Notes under the pieces: generated by a model | Seen by the model: only the letters and a program-made list of their open reading frames with translations | What the model was told of the DNA's origin: nothing | The model's database searches: none | Program-made: the position numbers and the translations under genes | DNA from: Adineta vaga | Taxonomy: Eukaryota > Rotifera | Direction of reading: 5' to 3' | Assembly: GCA_021613535.1 (NCBI GenBank) | Contig: CP075492.1 | Span: 9,796,001-9,860,000 of the forward strand | DNA length: 64,000 bases | Shown here: positions 43,402 to 54,101 of the stretch, piece after piece | Layout: each line of letters opens with the position of its first letter | Numbering within the stretch: the first letter of the stretch is position 1

Positions 43402-43565
43402 GCATTCGTCGTAATGAAAAAATCGGTGTTTTCTGTACTGTTCGCGGTGAAAAAGCCAAAGAAATCTTAGAAAAAGGTCTTAAAGTTAAAGAATATGAAT
43501 TACACAAAGGAAACTTTAGTGCAATGGGAAATTTTGGCTTTGGTATTCAAGAACATATCGATTTC

Positions 43566-43695
43566 ATTCTTCCTAATCAACAGAATGAATGGTTTTCGTT
43601 ATCAAAAATGGGATCCGTTGTTGATCATCAGTCAGATTATTTCCATTCAAAGTTTATATTATCTCGGACTTGGTTTCTGGTTTTTATTGATTACA
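43566..43695 (+). repeat. direct repeat B, copy 1
   Basis: 130 bp identical to 44037-44166. It holds the 5' UTR end and first 37 codons of a SYS1 gene. Confidence 0.95.
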
Positions 43696-43746
43696 TTTGC
43701 TCTTGATCGTGCTCCTACACTTGATTATATGTTTCAACAAACATGA
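43585..43746 (+). pseudogene. SYS1: SYS1 5' fragment embedded in RPL11
   Basis: From ATG 43585 the frame reads [18 protein letters not shown] and continues through a first membrane helix to [16 protein letters not shown]. This matches the start of SYS1, the Golgi four-helix protein that recruits ARFRP1 (human WDPLLILSQ and SPSLDQMF equivalents). It stops at 43746. The remainder of SYS1 does not follow; an AT-rich intron-like stretch leads into the last RPL11 exon. Confidence 0.75.
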
Positions 43747-43859
43747 AGTATAGTAAAAGAGAATCATAGAATTCCTTTTTAAATATATATATATATTTTG
43801 TTTTAGGTGGTAAACCGAAGAAATCTGGTGGTCATTACAAACGTGGCAAGAAGAAATAA

Positions 43860-43918
43860 ATATGAATAAAAGAAAGGAAACATTTCTTTTTTGATCATTG
43901 CTCGTTACATTTCATTTG
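43860..43918 (+). repeat. direct repeat A, copy 2
   Basis: 59 bp identical to 43343-43401, here directly after the RPL11-type stop codon. It looks like the native location, as a 3' UTR. Confidence 0.95.
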
Positions 43919-44036
43919 TTTTTGTCGAGCATTTGTTGTTCAACTGATATAAAAAAAAATAAATTATATAAGAACATTCTATCAACAAGAAGCAAAATAA
44001 AATCACTAGATTTTGTTTTTTTCTAGTGGCCTAGCA

Positions 44037-44166
44037 ATTCTTCCTAATCAACAGAATGAATGGTTTTCGTTATCAAAAATGGGATCCGTTGTTGATCATC
44101 AGTCAGATTATTTCCATTCAAAGTTTATATTATCTCGGACTTGGTTTCTGGTTTTTATTGATTACA
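44037..44166 (+). repeat. direct repeat B, copy 2
   Basis: 130 bp identical to 43566-43695. The flank TTTTTCTAG just upstream suggests this is the native SYS1 start region. Confidence 0.95.
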
Positions 44167-44229
44167 CAATTTTTCTGCATTGTTATTATGACAATTCTAT
44201 GTTCCCATGAACATCTTATCGAAAAATAG
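44056..44229 (+). pseudogene. SYS1: SYS1 with in-frame internal deletion (57 codons)
   Basis: ATG 44056 opens the same SYS1 start as at 43585. After LLIT the sequence jumps to QFFCIVIMTILC and ends SHEHLIEK at TAG 44227-44229, which fits the last helix and tail of SYS1. The junction keeps the frame, giving a potential 57-residue, two-helix product where the family has about 156 residues and four helices. It is probably non-functional, but a short transcript could be translated. The lost middle is partly preserved at 43696-43746. Confidence 0.7.
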
Positions 44230-44263
44230 AATTTTTAAATATTCCCTTGGCATCACGCGTGGA

Positions 44264-44362
44264 TCTTTAAATATATATTTATAGATATATACATATGTAC
44301 ATCTATTTGTTTAATATTTTATCAGAAAAAAAAAGAAATAATAATAAGATAATTGTTCGAAT
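44264..44362 (+). repeat. direct repeat C, copy 1
   Basis: 99 bp identical to 44639-44737, non-coding and AT-rich, ending 21 bp before the LOG gene start codon. Confidence 0.95.
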
Positions 44363-44638
44363 GTCTTTCTTTTTTCATTCAAGATGACATCTAAACGTGT
44401 TTGTGTATATTGTGCGTCGAGTAATGCTTGTGATCAGAAATTTTTTCAAGCTGGTCGACAATTCATGTATATCATTTTATAGCTTGTTGGATATATAATT
44501 CACAATTCCACGTTTATGGTGGAGCACAATGTGGTGTAATGGGCTATTATTATGACAATTCTTTCTGAACATCTTTCGAAAAAACGTTTATGAAAACTGA
44601 AGTACTTCATCCAGGTTAGAAACTCATCATAAAGGACG

Positions 44639-44737
44639 TCTTTAAATATATATTTATAGATATATACATATGTACATCTATTTGTTTAATATTTTATCAG
44701 AAAAAAAAAGAAATAATAATAAGATAATTGTTCGAAT
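44639..44737 (+). repeat. direct repeat C, copy 2
   Basis: 99 bp identical to 44264-44362, lying inside the presumed last intron of the LOG gene. Confidence 0.95.
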
Positions 44738-44818
44738 AGAAAACCATTTCTAAGAAAAAATTAAAGTCGTTAAGAGTTTATTCGGACACGATACTTCGAT
44801 TCGATCCAAGGTCAATGC

Positions 44819-44891
44819 GCCCGTGTGGCTCAGTGGCTAGAGCACTTGTCTAGTAAACCAGGGGTCGACAGTTCAATTCTGTCCTCGGGCA
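44819..44891 (+). tRNA. tRNA-Thr(AGT)-like gene
   Basis: A complete cloverleaf can be drawn: acceptor GCCCGTG/CTCGGGC, D arm GCTC..GAGC, anticodon arm CTTGT-CTAGTAA-ACCAG with anticodon AGT (Thr), T arm GACAG-TTCAATT-CTGTC and discriminator A. The A box (GTGGCTCAGTGG) and a B-box-like GTTCAATTC are present, and a T10 run at 44907-44916 could end Pol III transcription. There is one mismatch in the acceptor (T6-T67) and one in the anticodon stem (T29-C41). This could therefore be a decaying tRNA or the head of a SINE. Confidence 0.65.
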
Positions 44892-45468
44892 TAACTAACT
44901 TATGAATTTTTTTTTTAAGAAAAGTTTTCTCGTGTTTCAATATTGTAAAGAATGTAGATGTCTACATTGAACAACTCCAGGTTTAACAGAAGTACATGAA
45001 GTTGAATCAATGCATGTTCGAAAACATGGTATGATGATGAATTCTGATGCTCTCATTGCATTACCTGGGGGCCCTGGAACAGTAGAAGAATTAATGGAAG
45101 CAATTACTTGGAAACGTTTAGAATTAATCGATGTACCAATATTTATTATTAATCTCGATGGATTTTATGACCCATTATTACAATTATTTGAAAATATGTT
45201 TAAAGAACGTTTTATTGATGAAGTTAGAGATAAACATTGGATTGTAGTCAATACTATTGAGGAAATTATTGAAAAGTTAAAATTGATGTTGTAATCTCAA
45301 GTCTCTTTTCTATGATTTATTGATATTATTCTCAAAAATGCCTTTGGTAAAATATACATGATAACCTGCTCGATTTTGCATATTAATTTAATAGCTATAT
45401 CAACACACATTCCTTTTCTTTGCACTAGTCAATACGATGATAACGTATTTTATATTAATATTTTAGAT

Positions 45469-46480
45469 ATGACTGATCTACAAATAAATACTAATCTACC
45501 ATTACGTCGTAATCGGCCGGGCACTAAATCAATAGAATGGTGTCATTGGCCAGAAGAAACATCGGAAAATATGGATTCACTCTATCATATTCAGCAAGTA
45601 AGAATACGATTTAACAAATAAAAGATCTTCAACAAAATTTCTTGTTTAGTATATTCAACAATCAATTCGTCGTAATCCATCAGATATTGATTTTATTCTT
45701 CAAGCACCAGATCAACAAGATGAAGGTGTCTGGAAATATGAACATTTACGACAATTTTGTCTTGAATTGAATGATTTAACTGTTCTTTTACAAGTATTGA
45801 AATCAAAACTAAAACAATCGATTTTCATTTAATATTAACTCGTTTTTCTTCCTATTTTAGAAAGAATGTTTACCAGAAACATGTTCACAAATGACAGCTA
45901 CCGAACAATGGATATTCTTATGTGCTGCTCATAAAAATCCTAAAGAAGTACATAGATCATAATTAATCTAATTTATTCTAAAATATGAATTTATTTTTTG
46001 GTAGTGTCCAGCAATCGATTATACAAGACATACACTCGATGGAGCAGCTTCATTATTAAATAGCAATAAATATTTTCCTAGCCGGTAAGAAAAATCTTCT
46101 ATATCATTGGTTGCATACAATGCTATTTTTCTCTGTTTAGAATCTCGATCAAAGAAACATCGATTGCGAAATTAGGTAGTGTTTGTCGTCGTATTTATCG
46201 AATATTTTCACATGCTTATTATCATCATCGTTCACTTTACGATGAATTTGAAGAACGTACACATCTCTGTCGTCGTTTTACTGTCTTTGCTCTACGTTAT
46301 GGTCTTATTCCTAAGGACAATTTAATTGTTCCTATCAATGGTGTTAATCAAGATGTAACGACAATTATGCAACAACAAACATCACCAGTTAAAATGATTC
46401 CAATTCAACCATTAAAAGACGGTGATAGTCCACCATCACCTGTTATGCCTCCTAATTCGTCAATTGAAAGTGATGCTTAA
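45469..46480 (+). CDS. MOB4: MOB4 (phocein), STRIPAK-complex MOB protein
   Basis: Exons 45469-45597, 45650-45793, 45861-45947, 46005-46084 and 46141-46480; 780 nt, 259 aa (human 225). [63 protein letters not shown] and [19 protein letters not shown] are near-identical to MOB4. The Cys/His residues that bind zinc in MOB domains are present. MOB4 is a core subunit of the STRIPAK phosphatase-kinase complex. A TTTTAG lies two bases before the ATG. The C-terminus has an extra Pro/Ser-rich tail of about 30 residues. The gene starts 175 bp after the LOG pseudogene. Confidence 0.95.
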
Positions 46481-46729
46481 TATAGTCAAAATAGACACAC
46501 ACACACAAATGTAATTTGTATGTATAAAAAATTCATTCTTAATCAAATGTGCGCGCATTTCTTTATTTCGAAAAAAAAAACAAATCAATGTAAAAACTAC
46601 TATCTTATGTTTTAATTCCATTGCAGAAAAGAGAATGAGATATGCTAAAGACAGTGCCATAAATATAGAAATAAAAACGAGATTACCAATATCGGTCATT
46701 TGAAAGAGTAAAAAGAAACGAATTATAAT

Positions 46730-48983
46730 TCAAACTTGTTGTAAACGTTTTTCAAGGTTGCTTAATTCTGTTTGGATTTCTGCGGGTAAATTTTTATTGA
46801 CATTTTCTTCGAAATATTTACGCATCGCTTGACATTCATTCAACCAGAATTCTTGCGAAACTTCCAACAAAGCAGGATTGATTTCGTCGCCACGAATACC
46901 ATTGGAATCTTTTTGGTCAGGTACTAAACCAATCGGTGTTTGACGTGCAGACGCTTGATTCATTAAACGTCGAAAGATCCAATCTATAACACGAATATTT
47001 TCACCGAAACCTGGCCAAAGAAATTGATTCGTTTCTGAATCTTTAAGAAACCAATTGACATGATAAATGCGTGGTAAATGAAGTCCATCTTTCTTTCCAA
47101 ACGATAGCCAATGTGCAAGATAATCACCGAAATTGTATCCAAAAAATGGTCGCATTGCAAATGGATCGTGCATGATTTGTTTGCCTACATAGAAGAAAAC
47201 GAAATAATCGATTTGGCTTTTTTCTTTCCTTTCATTTCTTTTTACCTTTAAATTCAGCCGCAGCTGTCGCTTCCGATCGCATACTTGCACCAACGAAAAC
47301 ACCATGTTGCCAATTGAATGATTCATAGATCAATGGCACGCCTGCAGGTCGTCGTCCACCGAAAATAATACCTTCAATGGGTACTCCCTGAGGACTATTC
47401 CATTCAGGATCGAGTATAGAACATTGTTTGATTGATGTACAAAAACTAGATTGAAGAAATGAAATGAGTGGGTGGGTGAGTGAGTGAGCGAATGTATTTT
47501 GTTTTTCTTTACCGGCTATTTGGATGAGCAGCTGGTTCACCTAAATCTACTGACCATCGTTTATTTTTCCATGAACGTACTGATGGTTCATGAAGACCAT
47601 CTATATTTTCCCCGATACCTTCCCAGTAAACACCACCATCACTAGTTTCAGCAACATTCGTGAAAATTGTATTTTCATGAACCATATCTACGAAGAGAAA
47701 TAATTAGTTTTTTTGCGAAGATCAAACTAATTTTTATATACCTAATGCAATTGGATTTGTTGATTTACTGGTACCAGGTGCGACACCAAAGAAGCCAAAT
47801 TCAGGATTAATAGCTCGTAAACGTCCTTCTTCATCAAAATGCATCCAAGCAATATCATCACCTATGCATTCAACTTTATATCCTGGAATGCCAACAGGTT
47901 GTAACATAGCTAAATTTGTTTTTCCACAAGCACTTAAAACGAACAAAAAAAGAAACTAACAATGATTATCAAACATCTTCCTGTATCATCTCTTACCTGG
48001 GAAAAGCAGCAACAAAATATTTCTTAATACCTTCAGGATTTGTTACACCCATGATCTAATTGCCAAATATTTTATTATGATATTTGGAAAAATAAATTGA
48101 TCTACTTACCAACATATGTTCAGCTAACCAACCTTCTTTTCTGGCTAATGTACTTCCAATACGTAAGGCTAAACATTTCTTTCCGCATAAAGAATTTCCA
48201 CCATAATTACTGCCAAAACTAATGATTTCATTTCGTTCTGGAAAATGTGTAATTAATGTTTGTTCAGGATTGCATGGCCATGTTGGAAATATTGGTTTAT
48301 CTGTTGGTAATGGAACTCCAACTGAATGAAGACATTTAACAATATCAGATCCATCTGAAGTTTTTATTTCTTTGAATACATTTGAATTCATTCGTGTCAT
48401 GATACGCATTGAAGCAACAACATAGGATGAATCGGTTAATTCTACAGCAACTTTTGAATATGGACTTGAATATGGACCCATCATATATGGAATAACATAC
48501 ATCGTACGACCACGCATACAACCATTGAAACGTTCTTTGAGAATTTCTAACATTTCATCCGTATCCATCCAATTACCTAATGGTGTTTGTTTTAAGTTTT
48601 TCGGTATATTTGGATCAGTAATTGTAGCAAAACCGGATGCTGGTATTGAAATAATATCAGTCATATTTTTTGTACATATAACTGTACGTGATTCCACACG
48701 AGCAACATCACGAGGATCAGTGGTAGCAATGTAACTGAAACAAAGACGAGTATTTTCTTGCAATCATTTTTTCAATCATTTCTTACCAATTTTTATATTT
48801 TCCTAAACGACGAACAACTCCAGCTGCTTCCATAGCATCTAATAATTGTTGATTTTCTTCATCACTTCCATCACATACATGAAAATTAGCTGGTTGACAT
48901 AACTTAATTTTGTCTTCTACATATTCCCGAATTTTTTCGGGAAGACTATCGAGGCAATTATTTGCATCAGTAAAGATTTCCAT
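46730..48983 (-). CDS. phosphoenolpyruvate carboxykinase (GTP)
   Basis: Exons (minus) 48983-48787, 48734-48110, 48055-47997, 47932-47742, 47687-47513, 47445-47246 and 47184-46730; 1902 nt, 633 aa, the usual length. It converts oxaloacetate and GTP to phosphoenolpyruvate in gluconeogenesis. Seen in sequence: the P-loop FPSACGKTN (split by an intron), DDIAWM (metal/Walker B-like), [10 protein letters not shown], and the substrate-binding [19 protein letters not shown]. The Cys of the mobile loop and the C-terminal [15 protein letters not shown] are also present. No mitochondrial targeting sequence precedes MEIFTDANN, suggesting the cytosolic form. The 47446-47512 intron has a GTGA-rich short repeat. 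It ends 249 bp from MOB4, tail to tail. Confidence 0.95.
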
Positions 48984-49144
48984 TGTTGAATTTTTTTTTT
49001 CTTCTTCAAAGATTTAACTGTAATAAAAAAAAAATTTATTTCATTTTTATATGTATATTTTTAGATAGCTTGTTGTTTTTCTATTTTCATTTTCTCATAT
49101 TAACAAAAAACAACAGCACTAATAATAATAACATCATCATCATC
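48984..49144. promoter_or_regulatory. 161-bp divergent intergenic region (PEPCK / TRAM1)
   Basis: The two start codons are only 161 bp apart and point away from each other, so both promoters and 5' UTRs must fit here or overlap the genes. The stretch holds A and T runs (49022-49033) and a (CAT)n tract at 49133-49147 just before the TRAM1 ATG. No TATA box is obvious. Confidence 0.55.
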
Positions 49145-50596
49145 ATGCCACCACCGCCAGCAGCACTTAAGAAAAAGACTGGAACAAAAAATCCACCTAT
49201 TTTTAGTCAAGAATATCTCATTCAAAATCATGGTAAGGAGAAAAAAAATACAGAATTTTTTAAAGTGGTCAAATGACATATTATTTAATGGACTTATTCA
49301 AACTCTATTTAAACTTATCCAGGGAATGTAGAAGAAAAAATCAAAGAATCTATTCATATTTCGTACTGTTATTTACAAATTCTCTTCTATTTAGGTGATA
49401 TCGCCTGTGGTATTTTGATGATTGTGGCCTTAGGTACAGTAGTTCATGCAACATCACCATATTGTATGGCATTTTTTGGTCCTCGTCATAACGTCACAAC
49501 ATTCGATTCATTAAATTCTATTCCGGCACCACTTTTTAATTATGGTTATAAAGATCTAGCTATGCTCTTTTCTTATACACTCATCTGTATAACGGCTCAT
49601 GCTATTTGGCAAGAATATGTTTTGGATAAACTATATAAGAAATTACATTTATCAAAATCAAAAAATGCGAAATTTTTTGAATCGGGTCAATTAGTTCTCT
49701 TTTATGCCATAAGCGTTCTTTGGGGAATTATGTTATTCAATGAAGAAGCCTACTTTCGATCTGGTTTAGAATATCTTTGGCGTGATTATCCTTATACAGG
49801 TATGACAACATGGACAAAACTTTATTTTATTGTTCAACTATCCTATTGGTTACATAATTTTCCGGAATTATATTTACAAAAAGTTCGTAAAGAAGATATT
49901 CCAGCACGTATTGTGTATACAAGTCTCTATTTAATTACAATTCTCTACGCTTATTTAACACGTTTCTGGCGTATCTCACTTGTTCTATTAACAATTCATT
50001 ATTTAATTGAAATCTTCTACCATGCTTCACGTCTTGCTCATTTCTATGCGACAATTAAAACCGGTTCAACAACAGCTAAATCAATCTCAACTTATTTATT
50101 TAAAATCTGGAATGTTATTTTTGTTATTGGTCGTCTTGCGTCAGTTGTTTTAGCCTGGTTAACATTTTGGTTTGGTTTAAAAACATCCTCAATCAATAAA
50201 ATTACATTTACAACAGCTCCAGTAACAAATTCAAACGATAATAATGGAACAATCAATGAATCGGTTATTATCTCAAATTTTAATACACCAACTGTTCGTC
50301 TCTTTACACTTGCTGCTACTGGTATTTTACAATTCTGGCTCGTTTGGAATTTTATCCAAGTAAGAAGAAAAAAACATTCTCTAGAAGTTACTTATTTATT
50401 CTTGTGTATCTAGTTTCATATGCGTCGTCGTCGTGAACAACGTAGCGCACGTCCAACAGCAATGACTTCACCAAAAGTATCTAATAAACTCAAACAAAAA
50501 CAACAAGGTTTATCAAATGGTAAATCTGATAATGACGAAATAGTTGATCAACCCGTTTTTGCTACTGGTGGTCATAGTAATAAAAAAAGCAATTAA
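49145..50596 (+). CDS. TRAM1: translocating chain-associated membrane protein (TRAM)
   Basis: Exons 49145-49232, 49395-50359 and 50414-50596; 1236 nt, 411 aa (human TRAM1 374). It has the TRAM N-terminus (KKTGTKNPPIFSQEYLIQNHGDI) and about eight hydrophobic segments with a TLC domain: QLSYWLHNFPELYLQKVRKE, HYLIEIFYHASRLAHF. A basic cytosolic tail (HMRRRREQRSARPTAM) follows. It sits in the ER membrane beside Sec61 and assists entry of signal sequences and some membrane proteins. An Asn/Thr-rich luminal-type insertion (about 50220-50290) before the last helix accounts for the extra length. The first intron (162 bp) is longer than the gene norm. Confidence 0.93.
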
Positions 50597-51952
50597 AATC
50601 TCATACTAATATCTCATAAAGAAAAAAAAAAGAAGAGGATTATACAACTATATTCTATTATTGTTGTTGTTGTTTTGTTGTAACTGTCAACATGTTGTTA
50701 TTCTTATTCTGATCATTATTATTATTATATTATTATTACTGTTGTTCTATTTTTTCTCTCTCTCTCTCTCATTGTTTTATTTAGGAAGGATAAGAACCTT
50801 CACTTCCGGTTAAAAAGAAGTTGTTCTATGATCTTCATATGTATACGTGTGATTATCTATTATTCTCTCTTTTATGTTATCATGAGTGCATTCTTCTTAG
50901 TTTTTATTTTGGGATCAAGTAAAAAATCAAAAAACACAAAAGAATACAAATATCATACGATCATGTTTGTTTTTAAATCTTACCTGATTAGTTTTGTTTT
51001 TGAAAGTAAGTAATTGACGAATACACTGAAGAAAATGTTCGCATTTATATAGAACATATGGAGGGCAAAGTATAGAAGAGAGAGAGAGAAGAAGAAAAAG
51101 AAAAACAAACGTTTTCTCTTTGTATATAGACGAGAGAAAAGGAGGTGTGTCGATTTTTCTTCTATATTATACTTTGGACCCGCATCATGATTGGTTAGTT
51201 GTTAACGGGGGTGTGTCAGATGGGTGAATGATGTCACATATATTCGCTAGTTGATATTAATGTACTGCGGAATATCGACATAAAAACACGTACTGAAAAA
51301 TCGCCTGATTCAAAATATTTTCATTTGAGGATTTACTTTCATATAAAGATAATCATTGGAAATTGAAATTAAAAATGCACGTAAAGACCGAGTCATCGAG
51401 TATCATATCACCTATCTTTTTTTTATCCTTTCTGTATACTATAGTTGAGAAGAACGTCGCAAATAATGCTGATATGATTTATCGAGGGTTTATATTTTAT
51501 TTGAAAATAAGATTGAAATGAAAACAAAAACAATGGACCGTAATGACTTTCTAACAGTTTCGAACGTACCATTTGCCATTGTTTCATAAATGTCGAAGAG
51601 TTAAGTACAAAATCAAGATTATAATTAAACTCTTCAAAGTATTTTTTTTCGATTTATTATTCTCTTCGTGTGAAGAAAAAAGAAAAGTGAAATTTAGTTG
51701 TCTTTAAATAGATGTTATTGATTGAGAAAGATCGAATGAAAGTAAAACATGTGACCAACATAAAAGCAAGAAAAGGAAATAATAGATGTATATGCGCATA
51801 TATCAAGTCGAGAAAAAACTAGTGAATGAATGCATTACGTCATCCAATACTCCATTCGATACGATTAAAACAAAAAGAAAAAAATCCAAGTTTTTTTTTT
51901 ATTCAATATTTCGAATAATTTTTTATTCATTGTTTTAGATTAATCAATAAAT
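50597..51952. other. intergenic, no gene seen
   Basis: Contains TTG and ATT trinucleotide-rich stretches (50660-50735), a (TC)n run at 50755-50770 and purine-rich DNA at 51079-51105. One ORF (50828-51013) has low-complexity hydrophobic composition and no support. TTTTAG occurs at 51933-51938, 15 bp before the next start codon. Confidence 0.5.
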
Positions 51953-53041
51953 ATGTCTTCGGCACGTAGGATACGTGCTGGCTTGGTCGGTTTTGGCATA
52001 TCAGGCCGAGTATTTCATGCACCATTTCTACATACTATGTCGAATATGTATGAATTCCGAAGTGTAGTAGAAAGACATGCAAATGAAGCTGAAAAGATTT
52101 ATCCATATATAAAAACTGTTCGTTCAACAAGTGAATTATTTGACGATCCTGATATTGATCTAGTGATCATAACGACATCAAATGATTTACATTATTCATT
52201 GAGTAAAGAAGCATTAGAAAAAGGCAAACATGTTGTTGTCGAAAAGCCAATGACAATTCGAAGTTCAGAAGCATTGGAATTAATTGAATTAGCCAAGAAA
52301 AACCAATTGATTCTTTGTCCATATCAAAATCGTCGATATGATTCAGGTTATCGTACAATAAAAGAAATCATCGAAAAGAAATTATTAGGTGATGAGATAT
52401 TAGATTGTGAAATACATTTTGATCGTTATCGACCTGAATTAAAACCTGGAAATGTATGGCGTGAAAGAAATGAGTCAGGTGCTGGCATATTTTATGATTT
52501 AGGTTCACATTTAATTGATCAAACATTAAGTTTATTTGGACATCCACAAACAATTACGGTTGATATTCGAATACAACGATCTGTTGCACAAATCGATGAT
52601 TGCTTCGATATTCGACTTGATTATGGTCATTTACGTGTTACACTTAAATCAAGTATGCTTGTAAGAGAAGTGGGTCCACGTTATGTTTTACACGGTCCAC
52701 AAGGTTCTTTTATTAAACATGGTGATGATATTCAAGAAGGTGTCCTAAGAAATGGTGCGATGCCAGTAGTTCCAAGTGAAGAAAATGATTGGGGAAAAGA
52801 ACCGATCGATGACGAAGGTCTTCTTCATACGGAAACGAAAGATGGACGAATTATTAAAGAAAAATATCAAACACTACGTGGAGATTATGGTCTTTTCTAC
52901 AAACAATTATATGCAGCAATTGTTCAAGAAAAAAACTTAGAAATTCGACCAGAAGATGGTTATAATGTTATACGAATGATTGAACTTGGCTATCAAAGTA
53001 GTCGAGAAAAGAAAACAGTGCAATGTAGTGGACTTTTATAG
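51953..53041 (+). CDS. Gfo/Idh/MocA-family NAD(P)-dependent oxidoreductase
   Basis: A single exon of 362 aa, the family's usual size. The N-terminal Rossmann fold has RAGLVGFGISGRVFHAPFL and DLVIITTSNDLHYSLSKEAL. The catalytic EKP motif is in HVVVEKPMTIRSSEA, and the C-terminal domain carries FYDLGSHLIDQTLSLFGHP, with the Asp and His expected at the active site. Such enzymes oxidise or reduce sugars, inositols or related compounds; the substrate cannot be told from sequence. The fold with GRVFHAPFL is most like the bacterial and fungal YhhX-type branch. No intron in a gene-dense, intron-rich region, plus this affinity, suggests horizontal acquisition. Codon use is like its neighbours, so it is well adapted. 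Confidence 0.9.
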   Translation: MSSARRIRAGLVGFGISGRVFHAPFLHTMSNMYEFRSVVERHANEAEKIYPYIKTVRSTSELFDDPDIDLVIITTSNDLHYSLSKEALEKGKHVVVEKPMTIRSSEALELIELAKKNQLILCPYQNRRYDSGYRTIKEIIEKKLLGDEILDCEIHFDRYRPELKPGNVWRERNESGAGIFYDLGSHLIDQTLSLFGHPQTITVDIRIQRSVAQIDDCFDIRLDYGHLRVTLKSSMLVREVGPRYVLHGPQGSFIKHGDDIQEGVLRNGAMPVVPSEENDWGKEPIDDEGLLHTETKDGRIIKEKYQTLRGDYGLFYKQLYAAIVQEKNLEIRPEDGYNVIRMIELGYQSSREKKTVQCSGLL

Positions 53042-54101
53042 ACTAATGTTTTGATGAAAAAAGAATTTTTATTTGATCGAATATTTCAAATAAAGCTAGA
53101 TGTCGATGAAAATATTCCTTGAATATCAATTCGTTTGACTAAACGAAACATACTTAGGAATATACAATGTGTAGTTAAATTGATCAGTTCCTTTAATAGT
53201 AGTCAATTTATCAATGGCCTAAAATAAACCAATGATAAACAAGGCAGAGTAATGCGTATCTCATACATTTATTTCGTTTCGTTTTGTAAGTACATATTAG
53301 ATAGGCGAGCAAGGCGAATATTATCAAATAGGATGAATCATTTGCATATATGGAATGAGTATTTGGTGTTTTCTTCAGATAATTTTGTTAAGTAGAGTAA
53401 TCAGTCTGATAAATAATACTGGTAACATTCAAATAGACATACTTTTGTCTCAAACTAAAGTTTTTATTCGAAAAAAATGTACATTCGCCGAAAGACTATT
53501 TTATGTCATAACGATCTCTTGTAAGTTTTATGTACTCAAGTGTATTTTCGAAGACTTTAAACACTTTTTTGTCATTATGTCAATATAAATTATTTTCTTT
53601 TTCTAGACAAACTTAATGAGTTTCGTAGAAGTTATTGATAAAATGTGCATAACATATGATTAATAATGCAATCACATATATCTTCGTCCTTTAAATGATA
53701 TTTAACAAACGTCACTGATTTTTTTTATGAAGGTCCCTAATTCACTATGTCTCAAATAAATATATATTCATTCGATGAAATCAGTATCATAAATCAGTTT
53801 ATTTGCTTTAAATTAATGTTTTTACATATATCAGAGAAGCGATTCATGCTCATGTTTATTTATTAGCTTCTGAATAATTCAATCCTTGTATAAGCCTTTC
53901 CATCCTTTAATGGGCACACGATGTGTAATAATTACGTCAGATCCGTAAATAGTGACTCAGTAAATCAATAAGGAAGCGACCAATGTCGTTGTCTATGTTT
54001 AATCGGCCGTTTGACAAAACAGTCATGAATCTATAAAAACGTTTCGTACGCGTGGCAGTTTCTTACAAACGAAAACTATACATTCGTCACTCATATTGTT
54101 C
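53042..54101. other. intergenic; TATA box near right end
   Basis: AT-rich with no supported gene (ORF 53355-53588 is isolated). Only the last 100 bp, leading into the secreted-protein gene, show promoter character. Confidence 0.5.
54032..54038 (+). promoter_or_regulatory. TATA box of small secreted-protein gene 1
   Basis: TATAAAA 70 bp upstream of the proposed start codon. The paralogous gene has TATATAAA in the corresponding place. Confidence 0.6.

Larger units (their letters stand above)
44384..45294 (+). pseudogene. LOG-family cytokinin-riboside phosphoribohydrolase gene, disrupted
   Basis: ATG 44384 begins a LOG/TIGR00730-type Rossmann protein (VCVYCASSNACDQKFFQAGR). After it, an 18-base intron-like scrap, a one-base slip before VYGGAQCGVMG, a large gap, a damaged SEHLSKK segment and another slip before TEVLHPG break the frame. 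The last exon (44981-45294) is intact: LTEVHEVESMHVRKHGMMMN, then the family motif LPGGPGTVEELMEAITW, ending at TAA 45292. Intact enzymes release the free base from N6-modified AMP; they are typical of bacteria, plants and fungi, so an origin by horizontal transfer is likely. The intron between 44614 and 44981 holds repeat C copy 2 and a tRNA-like gene. Confidence 0.8.

Noticed and set aside
46460-46699. 79-codon minus ORF with a hydrophobic start (MTDIGNLVFISIF...)
   Set aside because: Lies between the convergent ends of MOB4 and PEPCK and overlaps the MOB4 stop; no family match, though a tiny membrane protein cannot be fully excluded.
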